Shown here in pieces: positions 44,955 through 53,246 of a stretch of 64,000 bases of DNA. The notes below the pieces were generated by a model that worked only from the letters and a program-made list of their open reading frames with translations, searched no databases and was not told the origin of the DNA. Position 1 is the first letter of the stretch. Each line of letters starts with the position of its first letter. The DNA is taken from the NCBI RefSeq assembly GCF_003946305.1, contig NZ_RHNS01000001.1:186001-250000 (forward strand). The letters run 5' to 3'. This DNA is from Lacticaseibacillus porcinae (GTDB lineage Bacteria; Bacillota; Bacilli; Lactobacillales; Lactobacillaceae). The position numbers and the translations under genes were made by a program.

Positions 44955-45028
44955 TCGGGAAAACAGGATTCGAACCTGCGACCCCCTGGTCCCAAACCAG
45001 GTGCTCTACCAAGCTGAGCTATTTCCCG
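44955..45028 (-). tRNA. tRNA-Pro (anticodon TGG)
   Basis: The minus strand folds as a cloverleaf: acceptor CGGGAAA with TTTCCCG, D-arm AGCTCAGCTTGGTAGAGC, anticodon stem CCTGG with loop TTTGGGA (anticodon TGG, reading CCA), and T-arm GGTTCGAATCC. Discriminator A; CCA is not encoded. It is the second gene of a two-tRNA unit. Confidence 0.95.
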
Positions 45029-45112
45029 AAAAGCTAGTGGCTTATCGCCGAAATCTATCTTACCAGCTATTCATGAAAATGCCAACAACAATTTTCATAA
45101 ATCACCGATAAA

Positions 45113-45186
45113 TGTGCCAGGCGGGATTCGAACCCGCGACAAATGGTTTAGAAGACCATTGCTCTATCCAACTGAGCTACTAGCAC
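45113..45186 (-). tRNA. tRNA-Arg (anticodon TCT)
   Basis: Minus-strand cloverleaf: acceptor GTGCTAG with CTGGCAC, D-arm AGCTCAGTTGGATAGAGC, anticodon loop CTTCTAA (TCT, reading AGA), T-arm GGGTTCGAATCCC. Discriminator A; CCA is not encoded. A long plus-strand frame crosses this gene but is not used; pepX starts later. Confidence 0.95.
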
Positions 45187-45200
45187 GTTTTCATCATATT

Positions 45201-45229
45201 AGTATAAATATTCAAATCGGCCCTGTCAA
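45201..45229 (-). promoter_or_regulatory. Promoter of the tRNA-Arg-tRNA-Pro unit
   Basis: On the minus strand TTGACA (45224-45229) and TATACT (45201-45206), 17 bases apart; near-consensus as expected for stable RNA. Confidence 0.85.
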
Positions 45230-45239
45230 TTCAAATCGC

Positions 45240-45268
45240 TTGCACCGCGCGGATACCTTCGCTACACT
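45240..45268 (+). promoter_or_regulatory. Promoter of pepX
   Basis: TTGCAC (45240-45245) and TACACT (45263-45268), 17 bases apart, diverging from the tRNA promoter. Confidence 0.65.
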
Positions 45269-45302
45269 AACAGTATTATGTGAACGAAATGAGGAACATG
45301 CA

Positions 45303-47681
45303 ATGAAACTCAATCAATTTGGTCGCCTGACGCCAAATGTCGCCACTCAACTTCAAGAACTCAACCAAATCGGCTTTAACGCCGATCCTGACTTACCATT
45401 TGCGCAAAGTTTAGCTGAAAATTACCGTTTATGTTTTCCAGAAGCGCTAAACGCCGCCCAACAAGCTCAAGCGTTGACCACCATTGCCGTCGATGACCAT
45501 CAAAGCTTAGCCACGTTTATCGAAAATGCGCCAACGCAAATGACGCGCACGCAATTTTACGCCGTGGCGTTGCAGTTGTTAAGCTTTCGTCCTGAATTCA
45601 AATCATTAAACAGTGCTGTTGATCAAATGCAAGCGGCACAACTGCCAGTCGTGGACACCGACTTAACCACTACCGCTGACTTTCTCGAAGCGCTGTATCT
45701 CCTATTAAATACCCGTACGCCGAAATTAGTGACTTACCTTGATGACTTAGCCAACCGCGGCTTTTTCAAGAATTTTCAAGATGATCACGACGTTCCACAG
45801 TATTTATTTTTCAATGGGAAAAGCCAAGCCGTGTTTGATCCGCGTCAATTGATTCGTGAAGTGGTGTGGGTGGAATCAGATCTGGATACTGATGAAGACG
45901 GGCAACGCGATTTGCTGGAAACCACGATTTTTCGGCCTAAAGCGACTGATCTCGGCACAAAAATGCCGGCGTTGTTCACTGCCAACCCTTATTTTCATGG
46001 CACTAACGATGAACAAGTTGAAGCAGCGACGCATGTTCCTGAACCTGAACTGGCGGTCAAAACGCAAAGTCATACCAAAACTGACGTCACCTATCATGAA
46101 CCAGCAGCACTTGATCTCCCGAAAGCCGAAGCTTCAGCCACGACGCACACCGCAACCAGCTATGGTAGTGAAAATGGCATTTACAGCTTAAATGATTACT
46201 TCTTAAGCCGCGGATTTGCGACGGTCTATTCTGCAGGAGTCGGCACCCAAGGCTCTGACGGCTTACGCAGTGTCGGTGGTCCTAGCGAAACCGCCAGTGC
46301 CGTGGCTGTGATTGAATGGCTCAATGGTTCGCGCCGCGCCTTCACCGATCGCACCCGCACCACCACCATCGATGCTTGGTGGTGCAACCACAAAATCGCC
46401 ATGACTGGCAAATCATATCTCGGCACCTTAGCCATTGCCGCTGCCACTAGCGGTGTCGCTGGCTTGAAGACGGTGATTTCCGAAGCTGCGATTTCTAGTT
46501 GGTATGATTACTACCGAGAAAATGGTTTAGTCGTGGCCCCTGGAGGCTTTCAAGGTGAAGACGCGGATGTGTTAGCTGTCGATACCTTTTCTCGATTGAA
46601 GCAAGCTGGTGACATGCTTGGCATTCAAAGTAAATGGGAAGCGTCACTACAAGCCATCGAAGCCGCCCAAGATCGCACCACTGGCGATTACAACGCTTGG
46701 TGGGACGCGCGCAACTATCGCAACCACCTCAAAGAGATTCGCTGCGATATCGTCTCAGTGCACGGCTTAAACGACACCAACGTCAAGCCTGCCAATGTCA
46801 TTCGCTTGTTTGAAGGGCTCAAAGACTTGCCGATTCAAAAAAAGTTGTTTTTGCATCAAGGTCAACATGTTTATTTGAACAATGTACTGTCGCTTGATTT
46901 CACTGATCAAATGAATTTGTGGTTGACCAACAAATTGCTCGGCGTCGACAACGGTGCTAACGACACGCTACCAAATGTGCAAGTTCAAGATAATGTCCAA
47001 CCGCAAACTTGGCATCAATATGATGCTTTTGGCCCGTCAACCACCGAATCGCTGAATTTAGCAACAGACTGGCAAAGCGTTCGCTCAAGTTTTGCCGACA
47101 ACGCCACTGCCACCTTTAACGCGGCTCACGACACCAGCGCCAGCTTTGAAACAGCGATCATTCAACCGACCAGCGCCTATGCTGACAGTCGCTTGTGGTT
47201 GACGCAAGCGCCGCTGGATCATGATTTGGTGCTAGACGGCACACCTGATATCACCTTGAAACTGTGGATCGATGCGCCAACTGCGATTTTAAGTGTGCGG
47301 TTGATCGACTTAGGTGAAGCCAAACGCTTCGGCGAAACCGCAAGCACTGTGGCTCGCGACGGCTATCAACTTGGTTATGACTATAAAACGCAAGATATCG
47401 TCGAGTTCGCCCCAGTTAAAGCAACTGACGCAAAGTTGATCAGCTATGGTCACGTCAACGTTCAAAATCCTGAGAATGCCTATGAAATTCAAACCATCAC
47501 GCCAGGTGAGCCATTCACCGTGCACTTTGACTTGCAACCAACGCATTACGTTTTACCAGCTGGTCGTCAACTTGGCTTGATCATTCACGGTGCCGACATG
47601 GCGCAAACCATTCGCCCGACAGCTGTGGTCAACTATCATTTAGACCTCGACCACTCCCAACTCAATTTACCAATACGTTGA
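45303..47681 (+). CDS. pepX: Xaa-Pro dipeptidyl-peptidase PepX
   Basis: PepX, a cytoplasmic serine peptidase of family S15, releases X-Pro dipeptides from casein-type peptides. The 792 residues match lactobacillar PepX (about 790-800). Visible parts are the N-terminal domain (1-140), the catalytic alpha/beta domain with the nucleophile in GKSYLGTLA, the Asp in VHGLNDTNVKP and the His in LHQGQHVY, and the C-terminal beta domain. The ATG at 45303 follows an AGGA site; the longer upstream frame runs through a tRNA gene and is not credible. Monocistronic, with terminator. Confidence 0.96.
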   Translation: MKLNQFGRLTPNVATQLQELNQIGFNADPDLPFAQSLAENYRLCFPEALNAAQQAQALTTIAVDDHQSLATFIENAPTQMTRTQFYAVALQLLSFRPEFKSLNSAVDQMQAAQLPVVDTDLTTTADFLEALYLLLNTRTPKLVTYLDDLANRGFFKNFQDDHDVPQYLFFNGKSQAVFDPRQLIREVVWVESDLDTDEDGQRDLLETTIFRPKATDLGTKMPALFTANPYFHGTNDEQVEAATHVPEPELAVKTQSHTKTDVTYHEPAALDLPKAEASATTHTATSYGSENGIYSLNDYFLSRGFATVYSAGVGTQGSDGLRSVGGPSETASAVAVIEWLNGSRRAFTDRTRTTTIDAWWCNHKIAMTGKSYLGTLAIAAATSGVAGLKTVISEAAISSWYDYYRENGLVVAPGGFQGEDADVLAVDTFSRLKQAGDMLGIQSKWEASLQAIEAAQDRTTGDYNAWWDARNYRNHLKEIRCDIVSVHGLNDTNVKPANVIRLFEGLKDLPIQKKLFLHQGQHVYLNNVLSLDFTDQMNLWLTNKLLGVDNGANDTLPNVQVQDNVQPQTWHQYDAFGPSTTESLNLATDWQSVRSSFADNATATFNAAHDTSASFETAIIQPTSAYADSRLWLTQAPLDHDLVLDGTPDITLKLWIDAPTAILSVRLIDLGEAKRFGETASTVARDGYQLGYDYKTQDIVEFAPVKATDAKLISYGHVNVQNPENAYEIQTITPGEPFTVHFDLQPTHYVLPAGRQLGLIIHGADMAQTIRPTAVVNYHLDLDHSQLNLPIR

Positions 47682-47689
47682 TCATACGC

Positions 47690-47723
47690 AAACACGTCTT
47701 CGCAATTTGAAGGCGTGTTTTTT
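47690..47723 (+). terminator. Terminator of pepX
   Basis: AACACG and CTTC pair with GAAG and CGTGTT (one mismatch), followed by T-run. Confidence 0.82.
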
Positions 47724-47748
47724 GCTTTCTGGCTTTTAGGCACAACAA

Positions 47749-47778
47749 ATCCACGAAACAGTATTCTGCTTCGTGGAT
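47749..47778 (-). terminator. Terminator hairpin of RNA A
   Basis: On the minus strand ATCCACGAA pairs with TTCGTGGAT, followed by TTGTTGTG. The T-run is modest. Confidence 0.65.
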
Positions 47779-47783
47779 CCGCG

Positions 47784-48140
47784 GCTTCTATGCCATTTAA
47801 TTACGTGTCTACAGTTCAAAACAATATCAAGGACGTTGCTGCGGGCCTTGGCTTATTAGACCTCAACCACGTTCGTCGCTAATCGGCTTTGCACTGCCTT
47901 TCGCAAACAGACGTCGCCTTGCGTCTCACGTCACCGTGAGGGCACTACTCCCGGCTGTAACTGGTTTGAGTCCACGACTGGGACCCTTCAGTACCGGCAC
48001 TTTGGAACTGGAGATCTAGCAGCGCTCGACAGTTAAGCCCAGATGCTACGGGATGGTCTCCGAGAGTTTAGCGGGCACTTCCACCCGTCGCGAAGTGATA
48101 CGAGTGACCTGCGCTAAGCCACTCACTCCTCATAGAATTC
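47784..48140 (-). ncRNA. Candidate free-standing structured RNA A (about 357 nt)
   Basis: A consensus promoter on the minus strand starts a transcript near 48140 in a gap between glnA and pepX that has no gene on that strand. The RNA ends pair (TTCTATG at 48131-48137 with CATAGAA at 47786-47792), directly before a terminator. At the 5' end GAGTGA (48123-48128) pairs with TCACTC (48102-48107), and TTAGCG in that loop (48112-48117) can pair with CGCTAA (48068-48073), a pseudoknot spanning a CACTTC/GAAGTG hairpin. Further hairpins include AGACG with CGTCT and TTTGC with GCAAA. RNase P, tmRNA, SRP and 6S cores are absent. Identity unknown. Confidence 0.7.
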
Positions 48141-48146
48141 GACGTC

Positions 48147-48175
48147 ATGATAACGCCTTCAAAAACAATTGTCAA
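48147..48175 (-). promoter_or_regulatory. Strong promoter of RNA A
   Basis: On the minus strand TTGACA (48170-48175) and TATCAT (48147-48152), spacer 17, starting after the glnA terminator. Confidence 0.8.
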
Positions 48176-48214
48176 GTATTTTTTGTAACCGATCTCAAAA
48201 AGTTTTTCTCCAGC

Positions 48215-48242
48215 AAAAAAGCCTCGTTTTTCAACGAGGCTT
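48215..48242 (-). terminator. Terminator of glnA
   Basis: On the minus strand GCCTCGTT pairs with AACGAGGC around four A, followed by six T. Confidence 0.9.
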
Positions 48243-48251
48243 CCCCACACA

Positions 48252-49595
48252 TTAATAAAGTTCAAGGTATTGATCGCGTTCCCATTCAGAAACGGATTGA
48301 CGATATGCCGCCCATTCAAGATCTTTAGAATCTTTGAACGATTGATACAAGTGATCGCCTAAAGCACCTTTGACCACAGGATCTGCAGCTAAAGCTTTCA
48401 ACGCGTTATGCAACGTGGAAGGTAAGTCTTGGATATGGTTGGCTTTACGTTCATCATCTTGCATGCGGTAAATGTTGCGATCGATCGCATCTTCTGGCGT
48501 CAAGCCGTTGCCGATCCCATCAAGGCCTGCTTCCAAAATGGCGGCAATGGCTAAGTATGGGTTAGCCGTTGGATCAACAGAACGCAATTCCAAACGGGTC
48601 CCTAAACCACGAGATTGTGGGACGCGGATCAATGGTGAACGGTTAGTCCCAGACCAAGCGATGTAAACTGGGGCTTCAAATCCTGGGACCAAACGCTTGT
48701 AGGAGTTGACTGTGGGGTTGTTGATGGCAGTCAAGCCACGGGCGTGTTCCAACAAGCCAGCTAAGAAATGCTTGGAGGTCACAGACAATTGATCTTCGCC
48801 ATTTTCATCATAGAAGACATTGGTTTTGTCATCTTTGAATAATGACATGTTGATGTGCATCCCAGAACCGTTGATACCTTGTAATGGTTTTGGCATGAAG
48901 GTCGCATACAAGTTGTATTGACGGGCAATGGACTTGACCACCAGCTTGAAGGTTTGAATATTGTCGGCAGCTTGCAGTGCGTCAGTGTACTTAAAGTCGA
49001 TTTCATGTTGGCCAGGTGCCACTTCATGGTGAGAAGCTTCGACTTCAAAGCCCATTTTTTCAAGTTCCAACACAATATCGCGTCGGCAGTTTTCGCCAAG
49101 GTCAAGTGGTGCAAAGTCAAAATATGAACCTTTATCGTTGAGCTTAGTAGTTGGTTGGCCGTTTTCATCTAATTTGAACAAGAAGAATTCTGGTTCTGGA
49201 CCGATGTTGAAATCAGAGAAACCAGCGGCTTTCATCTTGTCGATCACGCGGATCAAGTTGTTACGTGGATCACCGGCAAAAGGAGTCCCATCAGATTTAT
49301 GCACGGAGCAGATCAAACGTGCGACTTTGCCGTGTTCGTTGCCCCATGGGAACAATAACCAAGAATTGAAATCTGGGTACAAGCGCATATCACTTTCTTC
49401 GATGCGGACAAAGCCATCGATCGAAGAGCCATCAAACGCGATCTTGTTGTTCAAGACCTTCTCAAGTTGTGAGATCGGCACCTCGACGTTTTTGATGATC
49501 CCGTTAACATCGGTGAACATCAAACGCAGGAACTTCACATTTTCATCCTTGACACTTTGTCGAATTGCTTCGGCGGTGATCGTCTTCTTTGCCAT
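48252..49595 (-). CDS. glnA: Glutamine synthetase type I
   Basis: GlnA makes glutamine from glutamate, ammonia and ATP. The 447 residues have the beta-grasp domain (1-105, [17 protein letters not shown] near 54-70) and the catalytic domain with [31 protein letters not shown] and NRSPLIRVP. Its short length and lack of an adenylylation loop fit the feedback-inhibited Firmicute GSI-alpha type, whose inhibited form controls GlnR. It follows glnR by 26 bases. Confidence 0.97.
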   Translation of the reverse strand: MAKKTITAEAIRQSVKDENVKFLRLMFTDVNGIIKNVEVPISQLEKVLNNKIAFDGSSIDGFVRIEESDMRLYPDFNSWLLFPWGNEHGKVARLICSVHKSDGTPFAGDPRNNLIRVIDKMKAAGFSDFNIGPEPEFFLFKLDENGQPTTKLNDKGSYFDFAPLDLGENCRRDIVLELEKMGFEVEASHHEVAPGQHEIDFKYTDALQAADNIQTFKLVVKSIARQYNLYATFMPKPLQGINGSGMHINMSLFKDDKTNVFYDENGEDQLSVTSKHFLAGLLEHARGLTAINNPTVNSYKRLVPGFEAPVYIAWSGTNRSPLIRVPQSRGLGTRLELRSVDPTANPYLAIAAILEAGLDGIGNGLTPEDAIDRNIYRMQDDERKANHIQDLPSTLHNALKALAADPVVKGALGDHLYQSFKDSKDLEWAAYRQSVSEWERDQYLELY

Positions 49596-49621
49596 TCTAT
49601 TGAACTCCTTTGTGTGTGTTG

Positions 49622-49981
49622 TTACGGCCGGAAACCAAATCCCTGACGGACATTGTTGGCCTGATTCAAACGACTTTGATTCATCATTTCATCCCGCAGC
49701 ATCTGACGAACTTCTTCATCAGAGTTTGGCTCACGGTGACGCGGATGCATCAGCTGTTTGATATCAGCTAAGGTGAAACCGTCAGCCAATTGGCTTTTGA
49801 TCTCAAGCAAAGTATCGATATGATTCAGCGAATACATCCGGTGATTCCCCGCTGTACGTTCAGGGTGAACCAAGTCTTGCGCTTCATAGTATCTGATCTG
49901 ACGCGCGGTGAGGTCGGTCAGCTGGATCACTGTACCAATTGGTAGGACACACCGCGTGCGTAAATCGCCGATGTCTGGCAT
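49622..49981 (-). CDS. glnR: Nitrogen repressor GlnR
   Basis: A MerR-family repressor of glnRA and other nitrogen genes. The 119 residues have the winged helix with [24 protein letters not shown] (about 20-43), a dimer helix, and a C-terminal tail ending in [10 protein letters not shown] that in B. subtilis keeps GlnR inactive until feedback-inhibited GlnA contacts it. I use the ATG at 49981, seven bases after AGGAGG; a GTG lies directly upstream. Confidence 0.96.
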   Translation of the reverse strand: MPDIGDLRTRCVLPIGTVIQLTDLTARQIRYYEAQDLVHPERTAGNHRMYSLNHIDTLLEIKSQLADGFTLADIKQLMHPRHREPNSDEEVRQMLRDEMMNQSRLNQANNVRQGFGFRP

Positions 49982-50046
49982 CACTTGGCCTCCTTCCGAT
50001 AACAGGGATTATACTAACAACCATACCGTTATCCGTCAACGGTCAA

Positions 50047-50063
50047 TGTCACCTATTCTAACA
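50047..50063 (-). promoter_or_regulatory. GlnR operator upstream of glnRA
   Basis: On the minus strand TGTTA-N7-TGACA matches the TGTNA-N7-TNACA GlnR box exactly. A TATAAT -10 box lies about 40 bases downstream, preceded by TTGACG at an unusual 20-base spacing. Confidence 0.85.
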
Positions 50064-50190
50064 TCTATCCTAAAAAATGTGAATCAATCGTTTTCAATGT
50101 TCGGGTTTTAGCCGAATTTATCAAGGTTCTTGGTCACACTTAACATTTTTACTTCATGATTGTCCCAGACTGACCTCATCATTTTCCAAT

Positions 50191-50226
50191 CAAAAAGGTT
50201 CAGCCCCTCCATTGAGAAGCTGAACC
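50191..50226 (-). terminator. Terminator of the miaA-PLP enzyme operon
   Basis: On the minus strand GGTTCAGC pairs with GCTGAACC, followed by five T. Confidence 0.85.
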
Positions 50227-50233
50227 AATTGCT

Positions 50234-51493
50234 TTATTTTTGATCGAAGAAGGTGGCTTGCGCCGCACCGATGATCGCAACTTTCACATGCGCATAAGTC
50301 AACCCACCTTGCATATACAAGGTGTAAGGCGCACGCAATGGGCCATCACCAGAGAATTCAGTGGTGGATCCAGAGACAAACGAACCGCCAGCCATGATGA
50401 CCGGATCTTCGTATCCTGCCATGGTTTCGGGAATCGGCGTGACGAAGGAATCAACTGGTGAATTTGCTTGCACCGCCGCTGCAAACTTGATCATGTCATC
50501 TGGATTGCCGAAGTTAACCGTTTGAATCAAGTCGGTGCGTGGCGCATCCCACTTTGGTGATACCGTCAAACCGAGTTCTTCAAGTAATGCTGCTTCAAAA
50601 ATCGCGCCTTTAATGGCATTACCAGTGGTTTGTGGGGAAACGAAGAAGCCTTGGAACATGTCGCGCAACGACCCAAATGTCGCCCCTTCTGCACCACCGA
50701 GACCAGGCACTGTAAAGCGGTAGCTGATGCGTTCGATCAAATCTTTGCGACCGACGATGTAACCACCAGTTTTCGCATAACCACCGCCAGCGTTTTTGAA
50801 TAAGCTACCGGCAATGACGTCAACGCCGACATGCGTTGGTTCTTGGGTTTCAGAGAATTCACCATAAGCATTATCCGCAAAGATCCACACATCAGGCATC
50901 ACGCTGCGGACGGCTTTGACCATTTCCGCAATTTTTTCGATGGTGAAAGAATCACGCGTGGCATACCCGCGGGAGCGTTGAATGGCAACCACTTTGGTTT
51001 GAGGACGCAGACGCTTTTTGACGGCTTCGAGATCCACTTCACCATTTGGCAACAAGTCGACGTAATCGACATTAATGCCATATTCTTTAGGTGAGCCGAT
51101 GCCGTTGCCTGCTAATCCCAAAACTTCTTGCAAGGTATCATAAGGTTCGCCAGTGATATATAAAATTTCATCCCCTGGGCGCACCAACCCTAACAAGCCG
51201 ACCCCAATGGCATGGGTCCCGGACACAAATTGTGGGCGTACCAGTGCATCTTCGCCACCTAAAACATCGGCGTAAATTTCTTCAAGTTTATCGCGGCCTT
51301 CATCGCTGTGACCATAGCCAGTGGAGCCATATAGATCACTTTCTGCAACATCATGTGATTGAAAGCTCCGTAAGACTTTCGCTTGATTTTCGACGATTTG
51401 TTCGTCCATTTCCGCTAACCGCGGGGCAATTTTTTGGTCGACTTTTTCGACGACTGAAATTAACTTAGGATCAAAGTTATCTTTCCAACTCAA
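50234..51493 (-). CDS. PLP-dependent enzyme of the YnbB (methionine gamma-lyase-like) family
   Basis: A 419-residue fold-type I PLP protein, often named aluminium resistance protein; its true reaction is not established. It has an N-terminal helical region, VSGTHAIGVGLLG, the cofactor-site segment FADNAYGEFSE, and GSLFKNAGGGYAKTGGYI, which carries the candidate PLP lysine. It overlaps miaA by four bases and precedes glnRA in order; the miaA-ynbB-glnR-glnA sequence is shared with Bacillus. Confidence 0.9.
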   Translation of the reverse strand: MSWKDNFDPKLISVVEKVDQKIAPRLAEMDEQIVENQAKVLRSFQSHDVAESDLYGSTGYGHSDEGRDKLEEIYADVLGGEDALVRPQFVSGTHAIGVGLLGLVRPGDEILYITGEPYDTLQEVLGLAGNGIGSPKEYGINVDYVDLLPNGEVDLEAVKKRLRPQTKVVAIQRSRGYATRDSFTIEKIAEMVKAVRSVMPDVWIFADNAYGEFSETQEPTHVGVDVIAGSLFKNAGGGYAKTGGYIVGRKDLIERISYRFTVPGLGGAEGATFGSLRDMFQGFFVSPQTTGNAIKGAIFEAALLEELGLTVSPKWDAPRTDLIQTVNFGNPDDMIKFAAAVQANSPVDSFVTPIPETMAGYEDPVIMAGGSFVSGSTTEFSGDGPLRAPYTLYMQGGLTYAHVKVAIIGAAQATFFDQK

Positions 51494-52419
51494 AATGATT
51501 CCTCCATTTTTCGCCAGTTCGTCACTAGCGTTAATAATTCTTGATAGGATTGCGGCTGTGCGACTAAATCAAACCAATGCGTGGGCATTTGATGTTTGAA
51601 ATAAGTCAGCTGCCGCTTGGCATAATGCCGCGAATTTTTTTGGATCAATTCAACGGCTTGTGCTAACGTTGCTGTCCCTTGTAAGTATGGGATCAATTCC
51701 TTATAGCCGATGGCCTTGAGCGATTGCGCGTCAGGTCCCGCCAGCTCAAGGATATGTTTCACCTCAGGGATCAAGCCTGCTTGCACCATCAACGTGACGC
51801 GTTGATTAATACGTTGGTACAAAGCTTGTCGTTCAGTGGTCAACCCGATCACCAAGGCGTCATAGGCAGGCTTTGATTCAGGTTGCTGGGAGAACTTTAC
51901 CCCAGTGGTATGCATCACTTCTAAGGCGCGGATCACTCGCCGGGAATTTGCTGGTGGAATTTTTTCAGCAGCTTGAGGGTCGATCGCATTCAGCTTTGCC
52001 CACAACCACTGCTCATCATGTTCAACCAGCGCCTGTTGTAAGTGCTCACGGTAATCACTCGGCGGCGCTTGCCCACCAAGTGGCAGGTCTAATCGCAAGG
52101 CATTCATGTAAAATCCGGTGCCGCCGACAACAATTGGGAGTTTGCCACGTTTTTGAATGTCAGCGATCGCAGTTTTTGCCGCTTGTTTGAACTGGGCCAC
52201 TGAATAAGCGGCGGTAGGTTCAACAACATCTAATAAATGATGCACCACCCCATCGCGTTCTGCAAGGGTCGCTTTGGCGGTACCGATATCCATGCCGCGG
52301 TAAATTTGATAAGCATCGGCGTTAACCACTTCCCCGTCAAACGCTTTGGCTAAGCGAATCGACAAAGCCGTTTTGCCAACCGCAGTCGGTCCGCCGATCA
52401 TTAGAATTTGGCCAGGCAT
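51490..52419 (-). CDS. miaA: tRNA dimethylallyltransferase MiaA
   Basis: MiaA adds a dimethylallyl group to A37 of tRNAs reading U-initial codons. The 309 residues show the P-loop GGPTAVGKTAL (7-17), DAYQIYRGMDIGTAK and GTGFYMNAL. The ATG at 52419 follows AGGAGG; the upstream in-frame codon is not supported. Confidence 0.96.
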   Translation of the reverse strand: MPGQILMIGGPTAVGKTALSIRLAKAFDGEVVNADAYQIYRGMDIGTAKATLAERDGVVHHLLDVVEPTAAYSVAQFKQAAKTAIADIQKRGKLPIVVGGTGFYMNALRLDLPLGGQAPPSDYREHLQQALVEHDEQWLWAKLNAIDPQAAEKIPPANSRRVIRALEVMHTTGVKFSQQPESKPAYDALVIGLTTERQALYQRINQRVTLMVQAGLIPEVKHILELAGPDAQSLKAIGYKELIPYLQGTATLAQAVELIQKNSRHYAKRQLTYFKHQMPTHWFDLVAQPQSYQELLTLVTNWRKMEESF

Positions 52420-52455
52420 CAGGTGCCTCCTTTCGTGCAAACGTTCACTTGTCCT

Positions 52456-52484
52456 TTGTGTTGTGGTATTGTCTTTAGTATAAT
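52456..52484 (+). promoter_or_regulatory. Promoter of the DUF3042 gene
   Basis: TTGTGT (52456-52461) and TATAAT (52479-52484), spacer 17. Confidence 0.7.
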
Positions 52485-52524
52485 AGACTTAGCAAGACAA
52501 AATCAGTAACTGGAGGAAATTCTC

Positions 52525-52704
52525 ATGAAACATAAATTTGCTAAAGGCTTCTTCCTAGGTACCGTCATGACGATCTCTGCTGTCGCCGGCAGCGTCTTAG
52601 CATTCAAGAAGTCCTACATTGAACCCGTCGAAGACAAAGTTGAAGAAATCAATCAAAACCGCGCCAAAGCCAACCGCAAGCGTCATTCCGCTCACCTCGG
52701 CTAG
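52525..52704 (+). CDS. DUF3042 family small membrane protein
   Basis: A 59-residue frame not in usual gene-length cut-offs, with TGGAGGAAA before the ATG. It begins MKHKFAKGFFLGTVM, has one transmembrane helix (about 8-27), then FKKSYIEPVEDK and a basic C-terminal helix rich in Arg, Lys and Asn. This matches the DUF3042 pattern of lactobacilli, of unknown function. It has its own promoter and terminator. Confidence 0.85.
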   Translation: MKHKFAKGFFLGTVMTISAVAGSVLAFKKSYIEPVEDKVEEINQNRAKANRKRHSAHLG

Positions 52705-52710
52705 TCTCTA

Positions 52711-52736
52711 CCCACACGTTAACGTGTGGGTTTTTT
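52711..52736 (+). terminator. Terminator of the DUF3042 gene
   Basis: The perfect palindrome CCCACACGTTAACGTGTGGG is followed by six T. Confidence 0.9.
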
Positions 52737-52787
52737 CTTGCGGTTGGACGGCGTTTGGATCATTAAAATAAGTCGAATGAGACAAGC

Positions 52788-52816
52788 AAAGAGGCCGAGA
52801 ATATTCTCGGCCTCTA
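52788..52816 (-). terminator. Terminator of the rhomboid-glk-rhodanese operon
   Basis: AGAGGCCGAGAAT pairs with ATTCTCGGCCTCT; on the minus strand TTTGCTTG follows, a modest T-tract. Confidence 0.75.
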
Positions 52817-52821
52817 ATTTA

Positions 52822-53235
52822 CTAGTCTAAAGACTTCTTTTTCTTCGTCTTACCAGACCAGTTTTGGTAGCCTTTTTTCAACCAGTTCACTTTTTGGAAA
52901 CCAGCTTTTTTCAAACGACCAGCTGCACGCACAGATAATTCACCAGCAGCATCATAGAGATACACGGGTAAGTCTTCACGTAATTCGCCCATCCGTTCTT
53001 TGATCACGGAGTAAGGCATGTTGCGGGCGCCTAAAATATGGCCAGCATCAAAATCCTTTTTTTCACGTAAGTCGATGATTTGGGCTTTGCGCATGGTGGC
53101 TTCAAATTCATCTGGTTCGATTTCCCCACCGATGCCTTTGAGTTGAGACTTACGCCACCACAACCACAAGTAGTTGGCAGCCCAAGCAATCAACCCGGCA
53201 CCGATCAAGATCAACAAAAAATTCATAATATTCAA
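52822..53235 (-). CDS. Membrane-anchored rhodanese-like protein lacking the active-site Cys
   Basis: A 137-residue protein with an N-terminal transmembrane helix (4-26, Trp-rich end) and a rhodanese domain (about 40-130: IIDLREKKDFDAGHILGARN). Where active rhodaneses have Cys after VYLY, this one has Asp95 (VYLYDAAGELS), so sulfur transfer is not expected. The start is probably the TTG at 53235, seven bases after GGAGG; the ATG nine bases on is too far. It follows glk, the usual YqgQ-glk-rhodanese order of lactobacilli. Confidence 0.87.
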   Translation of the reverse strand: MNIMNFLLILIGAGLIAWAANYLWLWWRKSQLKGIGGEIEPDEFEATMRKAQIIDLREKKDFDAGHILGARNMPYSVIKERMGELREDLPVYLYDAAGELSVRAAGRLKKAGFQKVNWLKKGYQNWSGKTKKKKSLD

Positions 53236-53246
53236 GTAAAAGCCTC

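Noticed and set aside
45114-45302. Longer pepX frame starting at 45114
   Set aside because: It would be translated through the tRNA-Arg gene on the opposite strand and the pepX promoter; the ATG at 45303 has a binding site and the family N-terminus.
47784-48140. RNase P RNA or tmRNA as identity of RNA A
   Set aside because: Length and paired ends would fit, but the GAGGAAAGTCC-type block of RNase P and the GGGG...ACCA ends and ALAA-ending tag of tmRNA are missing.
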